In this document: positions 45,598-58,406 of the stretch, piece by piece
Layout: every line of letters starts with the position of its first letter
Numbering within the stretch: position 1 is the stretch's first letter
Assembly: GCF_030272615.1 (NCBI RefSeq)
Contig: NC_081410.1
Coordinates: forward strand, 112,546,433 to 112,606,432
Direction of reading: 5' to 3'
Source of the DNA: Cryptomeria japonica
Taxonomy: Eukaryota > Streptophyta > Pinopsida > Cupressales > Cupressaceae
Length of the DNA: 60,000 nucleotides
Program-made: the position numbers and the translations under genes
The notes under the pieces: generated by a model
Seen by the model: only the letters and a program-made list of their open reading frames with translations
The model's database searches: none
Told to the model about the DNA's origin: nothing

Positions 45598-46947
45598 TGT
45601 TGGAAATGTGCCTCTAATTCACTTGACCCTTGTTCATACTGATCTGGTTAACTCTGGCCGATGAAACAGTGTGAAAGAAATCTGTGAACTCTATCGGTAT
45701 AACTTTTGCCGATGAAGTCGACATATTGGAGCTCGGAGTAGCGGGTTTGAAGTCATCCCGATGACCCGACGAAGTCGACTACGGTCATCAGGAGTGTTAT
45801 CGGCTATCAGATAGACTTGTTCCATATTATGTCGAAACCTGATGAATCCTCCTTGAGTCATCGGAGCACTATCGGCTATCGGGTAGACTTGTTCCGTGTT
45901 ATGTCGATACCCGACGAAGTCATTTTTGGTCATCGGGGTAGCATTGGTTATCAGATGGACGAAACGATAAAAGGCGTGTAGTTTAGGTCCTGATCGGATG
46001 GTCATCACTATACCGCTATGGCAAGATGTACAAGCTTTATCCTATACAACTTGGCGACCATGGTGGGGCCCGACAGAAGGAGCAACTCAGACAGTTTAAC
46101 GAGTGAGCAATTATGGGATGATCGGATGACTATCGCTATACCGCCATGGCAAGATGCACGATATTTATCCTATGTGACTTGGCGACCAAGGTGGGACCTG
46201 ACAAAGAAAAGATTCATTCCGGGCAGTTAGTAAGGTCATGTTGAGGTGGCAGGGCAGGGACCCCAGAGAAAATTAGAGGGTGCCACGTGGCGGAGCGCAG
46301 GAAGAGAGATCGAGCAGATCGGATGATCAAGATTGAGGATAGTTCGTCTTGCCGATGACCCGATGGAATCGCCTTCGGCGATCGGGTCTGTCATCGGCCA
46401 TCGGAGAGGTAGTTTTAAAGTTACACTGATATCCGATGGAGTTGACTCATCTGGACCGGTGTATTTGAATACGAACTGGTTCGATTCTTGGATGCATGTG
46501 GGATAGTTGTTTTCTCACGAATGCAGACTGATGCAGACAGTTAGATGTCTAACCGATTGGTGCAAACTGACAATTGAATGATCGACATGAAAATGTATAT
46601 GAAGCCAAGAGGAGACTCAAACATGGTTGTTGTTCTCATGATAAGCTGTATACTGTGGTGTGTAACCGAAGTGATCAAAGTGAACGTCTGTGTTGTGATA
46701 ACAGACTTTATTGTAAAGTTTCTTTGCTAAGAATAGAGTGAGCTTGTTGTCGGTGGTGGGTTTTTTATCGAAAGGGTTTCCCACATAAATTCATGGTGTT
46801 TATCTCTGTGTATGTTTGAATTTTGACATTATCTCTGTTTCATATATGCTAATCTTAGTATTTTGTAAAGTTATAAAACACACTAGGATTGTTTCCCCTA
46901 CAAATTGACATTAGGGAAGCATTTTTCTGCACTGTGCTTTCCTTACA
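45598..46947 (+). repeat. Element D 5' LTR (1350 bp)
   Basis: It has internal tandem structure: a unit of about 72 bp starting GTCATC at 45784, 45857 and 45929 (last one partial), and a unit of about 127 bp (CTATACCGC(T/C)ATGGCAAGATG at about 46010 and 46137). Near its end GGTGGG, GGTTTT and CCCAC(A/G)TAAA words (46755-46787) are the reverse complement of the motif in the minus-strand LTRs. Confidence 0.95.
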
Positions 46948-46961
46948 AGTGGTATCAGAGC
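46948..46961 (+). promoter_or_regulatory. Element D primer-binding site
   Basis: AGTGGTATCAGAGC directly after the LTR; perfect TGGTATCAGAGC for initiator tRNA-Met. Confidence 0.95.
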
Positions 46962-47058
46962 CTGGCCAGTTGTGTTGTCCTTGTGGGTAGGGTTGGTTTT
47001 TTGTGTTAATTTGTTTCAGTGGGAGTCTATTAGTGTGTCTACTTGTTTACAGATTAAG

Positions 47059-48341
47059 ATGGCAAGAACTTCTGGAAGAATGGATATTGAGAAGTTCAAT
47101 GGCTCCAATATTGAGTTATGGAAACTTAAAATTGAGGACCTGTTGGTTAACCGAGATTTTTGGATTGCAGTGAGTGGACAGAAACCTTTAGTCATGAAGC
47201 AAGAATATTGGGATTTAGCAGACCAGAAAGCCAGAGGACTCATAAGACTAAGCCTTACAGACTCAGTTCTGTTGAACGTACATGAGGAGAAGACTGCAAG
47301 TGATTTGTGGAAGAAGTTAGGAGACATCTATCAGGACAAAACCTTGGTGAATAAACTCTTCCTTAGGAAGAAGTTATATTCTCTAAAAATGGATTCAGGA
47401 ACACCCTTGGCAGATCATTTGAATGCGTTTAACATGGTTCTCACTCAATTGACATCAATCGGTGTGGCTATTCAAGAGGAAGAACGTTGCATGTTGCTGC
47501 TATGCTCATTGCCAGATTCTTGGGAACATGTGGTGATGGCCATTGGTAGTACTATGACCAAGTTCAAGATGGATATTATGGTCAATACTCTTTTGTCAGA
47601 AGAAATGAGAAAGAAGTCTTCTAAGACAACAAAAGATGCACTCTTTGTTCGAGGTAGACCAAAGGACAAAGACAAGAAGAAAGGGAAGAAGTCCAAGTCT
47701 AAGTCTCAAGAGAGGTCCAAGTATCCTGGAAAGAAGTCTAAGATGAAATGTTGGAACTATGGACAAAAGGGTCATATTCAAAAAGACTGCAAAGAGGAGA
47801 AGAAGAGAAAGAACTCTTCTAATAATGAATCTTATCACAATGATGCAGATGCCTTTGTAGCAGCTCTGGCAGTGCCTGCTTCTGACAATGTGTGGTTGAT
47901 TGACTCGAGGGCATCTTTCCATATGACATCTCACAAGGAGTGGTTCTCAAAGTATGAACAGTATGTTGGTGGGAAGGTGTACCTAGCAAGTGACTCAACA
48001 CTAGAGATTGTTGGGAGAGGAAGAATTAAAATCCAATTTCCTGATGGGAGAATAAAGGGAATCAATGGAGTTCTACACATACCAGGTTTGGCAAGAAACC
48101 TACTTTCTGTAAGCAAGTTGAATGATGTTGGAGTCCAGGTAACATTTTTGTCTGGTGGTTGTAAGATGACTAGAGGGTCTATTAGTTTGGCTAAGGGTGA
48201 ACATGTTGGTACATTGTACAAGTTAAATGTTGAACCTGTGTGTTGTAATATAATCGCTAATAAATCTGATAGAACTACCGAGTTGACATATGATGTAAAT
48301 TCTATGGAAGCTAAACTTCCTGCAAAAAAGACAATGCTCTA
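47059..48341 (+). pseudogene. Element D gag and protease
   Basis: The likely start is ATG 47059 (MARTSGRMDIEKFNGSNIEL); an upstream in-frame ATG at 46972 lies only some 10 bp behind the primer site. The frame is open for more than 420 codons: gag (SLTDSVLLNVHEEKTASDLW, LLLCSLPDSWEHVVMAIG), a Lys/Ser-rich basic stretch, zinc knuckle CWNYGQKGHIQKDC in which the second Cys is Tyr, and protease WLIDSRASFHMTSHKEWF in which the catalytic loop DSG has become DSR. It ends at a TAG in ML*HYRLGH, where relatives have Trp. Both residue losses are G to A changes. Confidence 0.92.
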
Positions 48342-49341
48342 GCATTATAGGCTTGGTCACATTGGTGAAAAAGGTTTGAAAACTTTAAAGAGTAAAAATC
48401 TGGTAGAAGGAATTACTGATTGTAACCTTGAGTTTGATTTATATGAACATTGCATATATAGAAAACCAAACTGTGTTCATTTTTATTCAAGTCCTTATAA
48501 ATCTTCAGACATTCTGGACTATGTGCATTCTGATGTGTTTGGTCCAGTGGATGTACCTTCTTTGTCTAAATCAAAGTACTATGTATCCTTTGTTGATGAT
48601 TATTCAAGAAGGACATTTGTTTATTTTATGAACAGTAAGTCAGAAGTGTTCAGTCGGTTTAAGGAATTTAAAAACTTGGTTGAAAATCAAACTAGAAGGA
48701 GAATAAAATGTTTAAGAACTGATAATGGTGGTGAGTATTGCAATACAACTTTTGACAAGTATTGTGTAGACCATGGAATCAAAAGACATAGAACTATGCC
48801 TTATACTCCACAACAAAATGGAGTTGTTGAAAGGTTGAATCAGTCTCTGATGGAGAAAGCAAGAAGCATGTTGAGTAGTGCTAGGCTCGAACAGAAGTTT
48901 TGGGCAAAAGTAGTTGCTACAGCATGTTACCTATTGAACTGGTCACCTACAATAGCATTAGTAGACGAGACACCTATGGAAGCATGGTCTGGTAAGAAAC
49001 CTTCTCTAAGACACATTCATGTGTTTGGTTCAAAGGCATATGCACATGTGCCTGATGTTAAAAGATCTAAATTGGATAACAAAGTAGTCAAATGTATTTT
49101 CATTGGATATGGAGTTGGAGTTAAAGGATACAAGCTTTGGGATCTTGAGACTTGAAAGGTTGTGTACAGTGGAAGTGTCATCTTCCGAGAGCTAAAACCT
49201 ATGTCTATAGATAAACCTACAGAGAAGGAAAAAGAGAAGGATGTGGTTGAATTTCCACTAGGAGAAGAAGTGACAACTCTAGATGTACCTGAAGATGAGA
49301 ATGAAGAGAGTTCAAGTAGCTCTAAAAGTTCAAAAGAAGAA
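48342..49341 (+). pseudogene. Element D integrase
   Basis: The GAG-pre-integrase zinc segment reads HYRLGHIGEKGLKTL and then LYEHCIYRK, with one of its Cys changed to Tyr. The integrase catalytic residues are all present: YVHSDVFGPV, CLRTDNGGEY and NGVVERLNQS. The C-terminal part has HVFGSKAYAHVPDVKRSKLD and CIFIGYG. After a TGA at 49153 a Glu/Ser-rich linker (ENEESSSSSKSSKEE) leads to a TAG at 49342. Confidence 0.92.
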
Positions 49342-49344
49342 TAG

Positions 49345-51053
49345 TATGAAGCCTCACCACAAGTGTTAAGAAGATCCACACGAGAGAGGCGACAACCCAA
49401 TAGGTTTACCCCAGATAGGTATAATTTTTCAATGTTGAATGTAAATTGTGCCTATGCTTTACTTGTTGATACTGATGAGCCTAGGACCGTAAAAGAAGCC
49501 ATGGATATGTCAGATTCAGATTCTTGGTTGGAAGCCATGAATGATGAAATGAAATCTTTGGACAAGAATGGAATATGGTATCCTTGCCTAAAGGCAGAAA
49601 GCCTGTGGGTTGTAAATGGGTTTTCAAAAGGAAGTATGGTCTAGATGGCAGCATTAACAAGTACAAGGCCAGATTGGTTGTGAAGGGGTATTCTCAAAAG
49701 GAAGGTATTGACTATGGAGAAATATTCTCTCATGTAGCTAAGCTTACATCTATTAGATTTCTTTTGTCACTTGCAATTGCATATGATTGGGAAGTTGAGC
49801 AAATGGATGTGAAAACAACATTTCTTCATGGGGACCTTGAAGAAGAAATCTATATGTCCCAGCCTGAGCATTTTGTGAAAAAGGGTAAAGAACATTTGGT
49901 ATGTAAACTAAAGAAGTCTCTTTATGGTTTGAAACAGTCTCCCAGAATGTGGTATCAAAAATATAATATGTTTGTGTTGTCTTTGGGATTTGTGAGATCG
50001 AAAGTCGATCATTGTGTGTACTACTAGGTTGAAGATGATAAGATCCTTACTATTGCTTTGTATGTTGATGACATGTTGTTCCTTGGAAATAACAAAGGTA
50101 TGATCTCAAACTTGAAGTCCCAATTATCCTTGAAGTTTGAAATGAAAGATTTGGGGTCAACAAACTACATTCTGGGAATGGAAATCAAGAGGGACAGGTC
50201 TAAGACAAAACTCTGGCTCAGCTAGAGAAAGTACATCACTAATGTTCTTGATAAGTTTAATATGTCTGACTGTAAACAACAGGTTGTTCCTATTTTGTAG
50301 GGAACCAAACTATCTGTGCATGACAGTCTGAAATCTCTAGAAGAGATAGATGATATGAAGAGTATACCTTATGCAAGTGCTATTGGCAGCTTGATGTATG
50401 CAATGGTTTGTTCAAGGCCAAACATTGCCCAAATAGTGGGAGTATTAAGCAGTTTTATGTCAAACCCAGGAAGACTGCATTGGGATGTTGTAAAGAGAGT
50501 TTTCAAATATCTGAAGGGTACTTCAGACTTTGCATTATGCTATCATGGTAATATGAATGATTCAAAGAGAACTCTCAGCATTTGTGGTTATGCAAATTCT
50601 GATTGGGCAGGGGACCTTGACAGCAGAAGATCCACCAGTGGATACATTTTTGTTCTGAACGGTGGAGCAATAAGTTGGATGAGCAAGCGACAGTCTGTAG
50701 TCACTTTATCCACTACAGAGGCAAAATACATGGCAGCCACACATGCTTGTAAAGAAGTTGTTTGGCTCAGGCATTTGAGTACAGATGTTGGTTTTGATGC
50801 AGGGCAGGTTGAAGTCCGAAGTGACAGTCAGAGTGCTATATGTTTAGCGAACAATCCTACATACCATTCAAGGTCTAAACACATAAATGTATAATTCTAT
50901 TTTGTGTGTGACATGGTAGAAGATGGAAAAGTTAATCTGAACAAGGTAGACACTTAGGAAAATATTGCGGACGCATTAACAAAACCGGTGAGCACTCACA
51001 AGTTCAGGTGGTGTTCTAACTTGATGGGTCTCAGTACCCATCTCTCTCTATAA
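49345..51053 (+). pseudogene. Element D reverse transcriptase and RNase H
   Basis: LRRSTRERRQPNRF and SWLEAMNDEMKSLDKNGIW start the domain; a frameshift near 49575 moves to PKGRKPVGCKWVFKRKYGLD. Catalytic blocks QMDVKTTFLHGDLEEEIYMS and ALYVDDMLFLGN are kept. The RNase H has YANSDWAGDLDSRRSTSGYI, STTEAKYMAATHACKEVVWL and RSDSQSAICLANNPTYHSRS. TAG or TAA stops occur at VYY*VEDD, WLS*RKY, IL*GTK, NV*FYF and DT*ENIA. The frame ends STHLSL at 51053, near the 3' LTR as in Tnt1. Confidence 0.93.
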
Positions 51054-51094
51054 TGTTTGGAAAAGTGCTCAAGCAGTCCAGTGAATTCCTCGTC

Positions 51095-51105
51095 AAGTGG
51101 GAGTT
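51095..51105 (+). other. Element D polypurine tract
   Basis: AAGTGGGAG followed by TT, directly before the LTR start at 51106. Confidence 0.8.
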
Positions 51106-52455
51106 TGTTGGAAATGTGCCTCTAATTCACTTAACCCTTGTTCATACTGATCGGGTTAACTCTGGCCGATGAAACAGTGTGAAGGAAATCTGTGAACTCT
51201 ATCGGTATAACTTTTGTCGATGAACTCGACATATCGGAGCTCAAAGTAGCAGGTTTGAAGTCATCCCGATGACCTGACGAAGTCGAATTCGGTCATCGGG
51301 AGTGCTATCGACTATTAGATAGACTTGTTCTGTATTATGTCAAAACCCAATGAATCCTCCTTGAGTCATCAGAGCGTTATTGGCTATCAGGTAGACTTGT
51401 TCCATGTTATGTCGATACCCGACGAAGTCATTTTCGGTCATCGGGGTAGCATTGGTTATCAGATGGACGAAAGGATAAAAGGCATGCAGTTTAGATCCTA
51501 ATCGGACGATCATCGCTATACCGCTATGGCAAGATGCACAAGGTTTATCCTATGCGACTTGGCGACCATGGTGGGGCCTGACAGAAGGAGCAACTCAGAC
51601 AATTTAACAAGTGAGCAATTCCGGGATGATTGGATGATTGTCGCTATATCGCCATGGCAAGATGCACGATATTTATCCTATGCAACTTGGTGACCAAGGT
51701 GGAACCGAACAAAGAAAAGCTTCATTCCGGGCGATTAGTAAGGTTGTGCTGAGGTGGCAAGGCAGGGACCCCAGAGCAAATCAAAGGGTGCCACGTGGCG
51801 GAGCGTAGGAAGAGAGATCAAGCAGATCGCATGATCGGGATTGAGGATAGTTCGTCTTGCCGATGACCCGATGGAATCACCTTTGGCGATCGGGTCTGTC
51901 ATCGGCCATCAGAGAGGTAGTTTTGAAGTTATGTCAATACCTGATGGAGTTGACTCGTTTGGACCGATGTATTTCAATACGAACCAGTTCGATTCTTGGA
52001 TGTATGTGGGATAGTTGTTTTCTCACGAATGCAGACTAACACAGACAGTTAGATGTCTAACAGATTGGTGCAAACTAACAGTTGAACGGTTGACATGAAA
52101 ATGTATATGAAGCCAAGAGGAGACTCAAACAGGGTTGTTGTTCTCATGATAAGCCGTATATTGTGGTGTGTAACCGAAGTGATCAGAGTGAACATCTTTG
52201 CTATGATAACAGACTTTATTATAAAGTTTCTTTGTCGAGAATAAAGTGATCTTGTTGTCGGTGGTGGGTTTTTTCCCGAAAGGGTTTCCCACGTAAATTC
52301 ATGGTGTTTATCTCTGTGTATATTTGAATTCTGACATTGTCTCTATTTCGTATATGCTAATCTTAGTATTCTGTAAAGTTATAAAACACACTAGGATTGT
52401 TTCCCCTGCAAATTGACATTAGGGAAGCATTTTTTTGCACTGTACTTTCCTTACA
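51106..52455 (+). repeat. Element D 3' LTR (1350 bp)
   Basis: Partner of 45598-46947 with the same tandem units and the same end; TATAT follows. Confidence 0.95.
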
Positions 52456-52460
52456 TATAT

Positions 52461-53783
52461 AACTCACACTCTTCCTCTCCCTCATACTATATATACATGA
52501 AATAAATGTGATTTTTATTCTTTATACTTTAAGTTGTATTTCATGTATATAGTTTAAGAATGTTTGTGAATGGTTTTGGTTCTAAGAGTTATAATGCAGA
52601 TTCCAGGTTTTGAAAGATCTTGTAATTTTTTTAGACTTAGTCAAATTTCAATAAACATCAAGCTCCTATAATTTGTCAATTAACCAAGGGTAGTTGTAAC
52701 TATTCAAAAGAATCATCAAGCATCTCCTTTTAAATAAGAGGACTTATTCTTTTGCAACAGGCCAAAAAGTGGGAGGGCCAAGCCCCCCTTCCCTCCACCC
52801 CCTCACCCCCCTCATTAAGAACTAAGATCCAAAAATACTAAAACAAAAGCCTCTAAGTCAAGAAGATAATCAAAATCCACACCAAGACTACCTCCCTACC
52901 TCTTTGTCTCTTTATTTCTCCCTCTCCCTCTCTGTATCTATCCATCTATTTATCTCTTTCTACCTTTATTTGATAAGAGATTTTTACTATATATATATAT
53001 ATATAAAAGAGGTCAAATTATGGAAAGAGAGTTTTTATGAGTGATTAGAAGTTATTAAGAAACAATATAAAGAAAAGACATCATAAGAAGTTATACAAAG
53101 GTTATATAAGAAAATGAAAAATGGGAGATAAAAAGTATGAATTATATGAATGAGAATAAAGAAGTGTAAACAATATATAAGAGATACATGAGAATAATAT
53201 AAAACATGAATATGTGATATATGAGTAAAGTAACACATAAAAATAAACTATAAGACATTATATAAAACATCGAAATGTGTATATATACACATACAATTTC
53301 TTTAAATTTAACATACACTTACCATTTATGCAACACATTCAAATTTACTGTATAACATAAAAAATCCAAATTAATTTTTTATGTCAATAATTCTTATCTA
53401 TTACAACCCTAACCTTCACCTATTCATTCAACCTCCATTTATGGATTTACAATGTGAATTGCATGAGTTAAATCTTTTTCTTTCACTAATTTTATTACTA
53501 GCAATTGTGCATTGGTGTGCAATGGGTACATCGAAGAGGTATTAAAGGTCAATTTGAAAAAAAAAAAGGTCTCTTTTTGCATAAATTTGTGTAGGACATG
53601 ATGTCAATTGATAGGTCATTTAGAAAATGATGTTTGTGCAACAAAGGTGTCAATAAAGAAGTGATAGATATAAATCAACTATGCATTCACTTAGCAAGAT
53701 ACAAACATGATTGAAATAAAACCTCTTAATTAGGAAGATAATTAGGGTTGATTACCAAGAAGCTTATGTTATATTTTTAACAT
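52461..53783. other. AT-rich and simple-sequence DNA, no gene seen
   Basis: Right flank of element D. Contains C-rich CCCACCCCCTCACCCCCCTC at about 52793, CTCT-rich sequence at 52910-52960 and (TA)9 at about 52988. No coding or element signature recognised. Confidence 0.45.
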
Positions 53784-53836
53784 GGAGAGAGAGAGGCGGG
53801 GGAGATAAAGGGCTAGGGAGAGATGGGGAGAGAATA

Positions 53837-53872
<36 letters not shown>

Positions 53873-54077
53873 CATGTCTAGAGATAGAGGGAAATAGTAA
53901 GATAGAGGTAGAGATGAAGATAGAGCAAAAGAGGAAGAGGGAGACATATAGATACACATTGAAAGAGATAGATGAAGAGATAAATATTTAGAGAGATGGG
54001 GAGATAGAGAGATATAGAGGAAGAAGGAGACAGAGAGATATAGAGATATAGAGAGATAGAGATATAAGGAGACATCA
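53784..54077. repeat. GA-rich simple-sequence array, left part
   Basis: Purine-rich strand of GAGA, GATAGAGA and GGGAGA words, with perfect (GA)n at 53841-53867. It ends in CATCA, the target duplication of insertion I. Confidence 0.9.
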
Positions 54078-57000
54078 TGTAATGCCCCGCCAGGAAACCC
54101 CGAAGGGATTAAGCCACAACACAAGAAAAGAGTGCAATAATTTTATTTTTTTAAAGTTACACCACATTAAGATACAACAAGATATCAAAGATTTAGATTA
54201 CATAGCGGAAGACATCAACTAACACCTAAAGAGTTTCCCAACGAGATTACTTAAATTTCACAATTCACTTAACTCACACAATTAATCCAATAAGTTGATT
54301 ATCTTATAACGAGATAATTCTTAAACATGGATAATTTCTTTCAAAAGATGGAAATATAAATCACATGCTAATGTTTATCCATTATGATTCATTCATACTT
54401 TACATTCAAGCTTTTCATTAAAATATAAGCCATGCATCTACTATTCTAACACACTAGAATTTTATCATAACATATGAGATCTTTCCATGCATATTTAATT
54501 TCCTTAACAACAACTGAATAGATTCCATTACTCTAAGTTACATTCTTTCATATTCCAATTTATTGCATTTTTAAAAGACGATTGCATACATGCATCTATG
54601 ATAAATCTCATCTAAACCACTTATGCATTCGATCAAAATGGCATTCATACATGCTAACACTAAACATGAAAAATAAGAAATAAAAGCATCACATAACACC
54701 AAGATGATCTCGGAGTTCACCCCTAAAGGGCTACATCTCCAGGTCTGCTCAACTACAAGACCCCTCTGATAATTAATAAAGTTACGAATACATGAGGTTC
54801 TCATAATTTACAATCCGGCCATCAAGGCGAAACATAATCAATATACAAACAACCGCATCGGTCAATAAATACATAAACGATCCCTGAAAATAAAAGGATC
54901 CAGCTGAACATAATCAAAGTTAATACAAAGGTCCATTGGAGCATCCACAAAACTGAGTCATCACCACCCAAGGTCTAACATGAAACCAAGTACTCACAAG
55001 GGTAAAAACAATAGGATGACCCACAAAAGTGCTCCTAACAGGACAAAATGACAACACACTAGCGAATGTAGTGACAAGTGTCATCACACAACCTAGTATG
55101 GTTACCATGGCAGGTCTTCATAGGTCCCAGCCCCATACATTGGTTACCCTGGCAACCTAATCCGAGCCTCCGGTCCATCCAAGCCTCATGTGGACCCACA
55201 CATCCTTTCGTGAAGACAAGGATGATGGTTTTCTATTTCAGGCCTTCTCACAGCATGTCGAGTCTGTGTTAGCACTCGTCCCATGTGTGAGGCACAATTA
55301 TCTTACTTAGAGATTAACATTCTAATCTACGGTTAGGTTATCACTTATTAGACTCACTTTCGATGGGTTACCCAACAGCCACTTTGGGCGCGGCCCCCAA
55401 TCGAAAGCCACTTTCCCATACGACACCAGACTATACTCAGACAAACTCAAAAACTAAGGAATACACATGGTCAGACGAACGAAGTTCAAAAAGGAGGGAA
55501 CAACCATCTGATCAAACCCGACTCAAAAGGGGTACACTTACTGGCGGTATTCTAACCAAAGACCTGACCAACTATGGTCAACCACGAATCATCATTCAAC
55601 ACCCATATAAAGGATATGACCAATTACGATACACCTACAAAACAACAGTCATACTTGAGACCGAAGACTGGATCAGGTACCCAAATCAACCATACGACAG
55701 GGTCCAATCAAACAAGTCAAAGCTTGCCATTACATAAGCAAAAAAAACAAATACAAAAATTAAACTCGCATAGTCAACAATCAGGAAGGACAACTTTCTT
55801 TCCCATTGATTAAATCAATAAAGGTCGATCAAGTTTTCTACATGATCGAAGTTTCCAAAAATACACTAACAGGAAATCATCATTGCAAGGTGAATACAAT
55901 ATCACAATTTGCAATAGTACCATTGTCTATTTCTCAAACAGAGGAAAAATATAAATTAACCATTCATTTTACTAAATGAGAATATCAGTAACTTAACAAT
56001 TTTCCCAAATGATACTTAATTAAATTTCCAAAAGCATATCATTTAAATTAATAATGTCCAATGGTTAAATATTCATTTCTAACATTTCCAGATGGCCTAT
56101 ATCATTAAAATCTTCAAACAATATATATTCTTGAATAAAGTATGTTTTATCTCGAAAAATTTTTCAATATAAACAATATTTCATCTTTCCCAAAAGATGC
56201 TCCCCTAATATTATAGGTCCAAAAGGATTAAATATTAATTCATATATATTTATAACCCTACGGTTAATAAAATATACACAATTAATATTTAATATTGCAT
56301 AATAATCCAATTAAATATTAATTAATATATATATATATTAATTTATTTATTTTTCATTAATAAAATATATATTATTAATAATTTAACAATGTTCAACCTT
56401 CACATTAAATATTAATCAACATATATACATTTATTTCCATTGATAAATATATATTAATATTAATTAATAATTAATTAAACACTTTATATAAAAAAAAACT
56501 TTTAAATTAATAAATTTATTTATTAATTTTTTTTTTTTCTAACAAAAAAAAATTACAAATTAAAAGGAGGGGGGGGGGGGGGGTTCCACGTGGTCCCCAT
56601 GGGAGCTCACGCAGCCCCAAAGGGGAAGTGCTGCTTCCCAATGGGAGCACGCAGCCCCCATGGGAGTGCTGCTATTCCCAAAGGGAGCACGCAACCCCCA
56701 TGGGAAGCACTGTTGTTCCTAAAGGGACATGCAGCTCCCCAATAAATATCTTCATTTTTTTTTATTTTTTTTTTTTAAATGATTACTGTGTAAAACACAG
56801 TCTAAAAAAAACCTGTCTCCCAGAGACTAAAAAGATTATTTTAAAACCAAAACCCCATTTGTTTTTTTGTTTTTGTTTTTTTTTTAAAACACACAGCTTC
56901 ATATAAACTTAAAATGAGAATTTTCCCAACAAGAATAAAGTTTCAAATCCCCAAAACAATTTGAAGAATATCAAACCATAAATAATTTCTTCAACAAAAA

Positions 57001-58249
57001 CCCATACTTGGGCAAAATGGGGCATTTAAACTCAATAATTCAACCATTCTTTCCAAGAACATCTAATTTCTAAAATAGAATCTGAATTTGAGAACACCCA
57101 ATGGAGATTTAAACAAGAGTTCCTCATGAATAGCCATTTCCAATTGATATCCAATATTTGGTTTTGAAAAAGCAAGAACAATACAACCAGAAATCAAAGA
57201 GATGGATCTGAATCCTACCTTATCTCGCATTCCTGGCAAGATCTGCTGAAGAGCCCCAATCTGCAGCTCAAGGAATCCTTCCCCATCTAAAACCCCCAAA
57301 TTACATCGAAAAATATTTTTCCAACAAACATTTTTTTTTTTCTTCCAAAAATATTCATCCCTCAAATTTTCCAAAAGTCTAGGTTATATGGAAAAGTTTG
57401 ACCAAAAAAACTCATTTTTGGATTTAAAATTTTTATTTAAAATAAATCACAAAAATCTTTATTGTCCAACTATATCAACAAATTAAATTGCTTTTCAATT
57501 CAAAATTGATTTTCTCAATTAATTCAATTTAACCTTTCTATTTCCAAAATGCCAAGAAGATAAAATTAATTCTATTTCAATTAAAATTAAATCTTTCTTT
57601 TCGTAGGCATAAACATAATACATTTAATATTTAAATTTAACCATTTAATTGAACTTGTTCCCAATTTAAATCGAACAATTCAGATTAACGATAAATCACA
57701 TAAAGAAATCTTGTTTAATTTAGTCCATTAATCTTTAATGCACAAACACATATTTAATCAAATTAAATACTAAGGACTAATTAATCAATTTAACCATACA
57801 CACCAAACACGCAAACCAAGAAGGTCAACCAGACAGACGACTCGCAAACCCAAACAAAAAGGGAATACCGACGACGACTGGCGATGCTTACTTGAGCACA
57901 ACTATGGTCAACTAGGGTTTTACGACCACCTAATCCAACTCTAAAGATTAAAGAGGTACTCTCAAACCTGCAAATCCAGGTGAAGACAAACCTCGCACTC
58001 ATGCGGTGTAGTACCTGAAATCTCCTGCAACCAAGAGTCATACATGCATACATATATAAACTTAATGAAAGCATTAGCCCGATTTTAATACCATGAAATA
58101 GGAACACTAAGCAACTTGCATACAACTAGTCTGACAACCACATTAATAGATATGCACTAAATCAATACATCTGACTATAATCATTATATTATGATAAACT
58201 AACTAAGATAAAACTGAGATTAAAAATTGATTAGGGCAGGGGTACTACA
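54078..58249 (-). mobile_element. Insertion I: 4.17-kb probable solo LTR
   Basis: Starts TGTAATGCCCCGCC and ends GGGCAGGGGTACTACA, so the ends are TG/CA and form a 15-bp imperfect inverted repeat (TGTAATGCCCC-GCC against TGTAGTACCCCTGCC). CATCA lies on both sides (54073-54077, 58250-58254), and the same kind of GA-rich array continues on each side. No gag/pol motif, primer site or internal LTR pair was found, so a solo LTR fits best; orientation is inferred from the GGGGCATTACA end. 4 kb is very long for a solo LTR but within the range known for Tat-type gypsy elements. Small open frames inside show no recognised domain. Confidence 0.72.
56567..56745. repeat. G-run and GC-rich repeated words inside insertion I
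   Basis: A run of about 17 G (56567-56583) is followed by CCCCATGGGAG, GCACGCAGCCCC and GGGAGCACGCA(G/A)CCCCCA words repeated four or so times at 40-50 bp spacing, an isolated GC-rich block in AT-rich sequence. Confidence 0.65.
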
Positions 58250-58364
58250 CATCAAGAGATGGGAGAGATACAAAGAGACATAGAGGGATAAGGAAAGATA
58301 TAGTGAGAGAGATAGAGAAAGGGTGGGAGAAATAGGGGGTGTGTGTGTGTGTGTGTGTGTGTGT

Positions 58365-58406
<42 letters not shown>

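Larger units (their letters stand above)
45598..52455 (+). mobile_element. Tnt1/Tork-like Ty1/copia element D, full length
   Basis: Both LTRs are 1350 bp (45598-46947 and 51106-52455), start TGTTGGAAATGTGCC and end CTTTCCTTACA, with TATAT on both sides (45593-45597 and 52456-52460). Primer site, gag, protease, integrase, RT, RNase H and polypurine tract are all present in copia order. Over the first 345 bp I count about 30 LTR mismatches, mainly transitions, so the insertion is not recent. Several stops, one frameshift in RT and lost zinc-knuckle and protease residues make it inactive. Confidence 0.96.

Noticed and set aside
53813-54124. Ser/Leu-rich proteins on the minus strand (also 58245-58647)
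   Set aside because: Translations of GA-rich simple sequence.
55363-55737. 124-codon open frame in insertion I
   Set aside because: Composition is unremarkable and no motif is recognisable; chance is likely in a 4-kb LTR.
54078-58249. DNA transposon because of terminal inverted repeats
   Set aside because: The repeats are short and imperfect, ends are TG/CA, the duplication is 5 bp and no transposase is seen; LTR is simpler. Not excluded.
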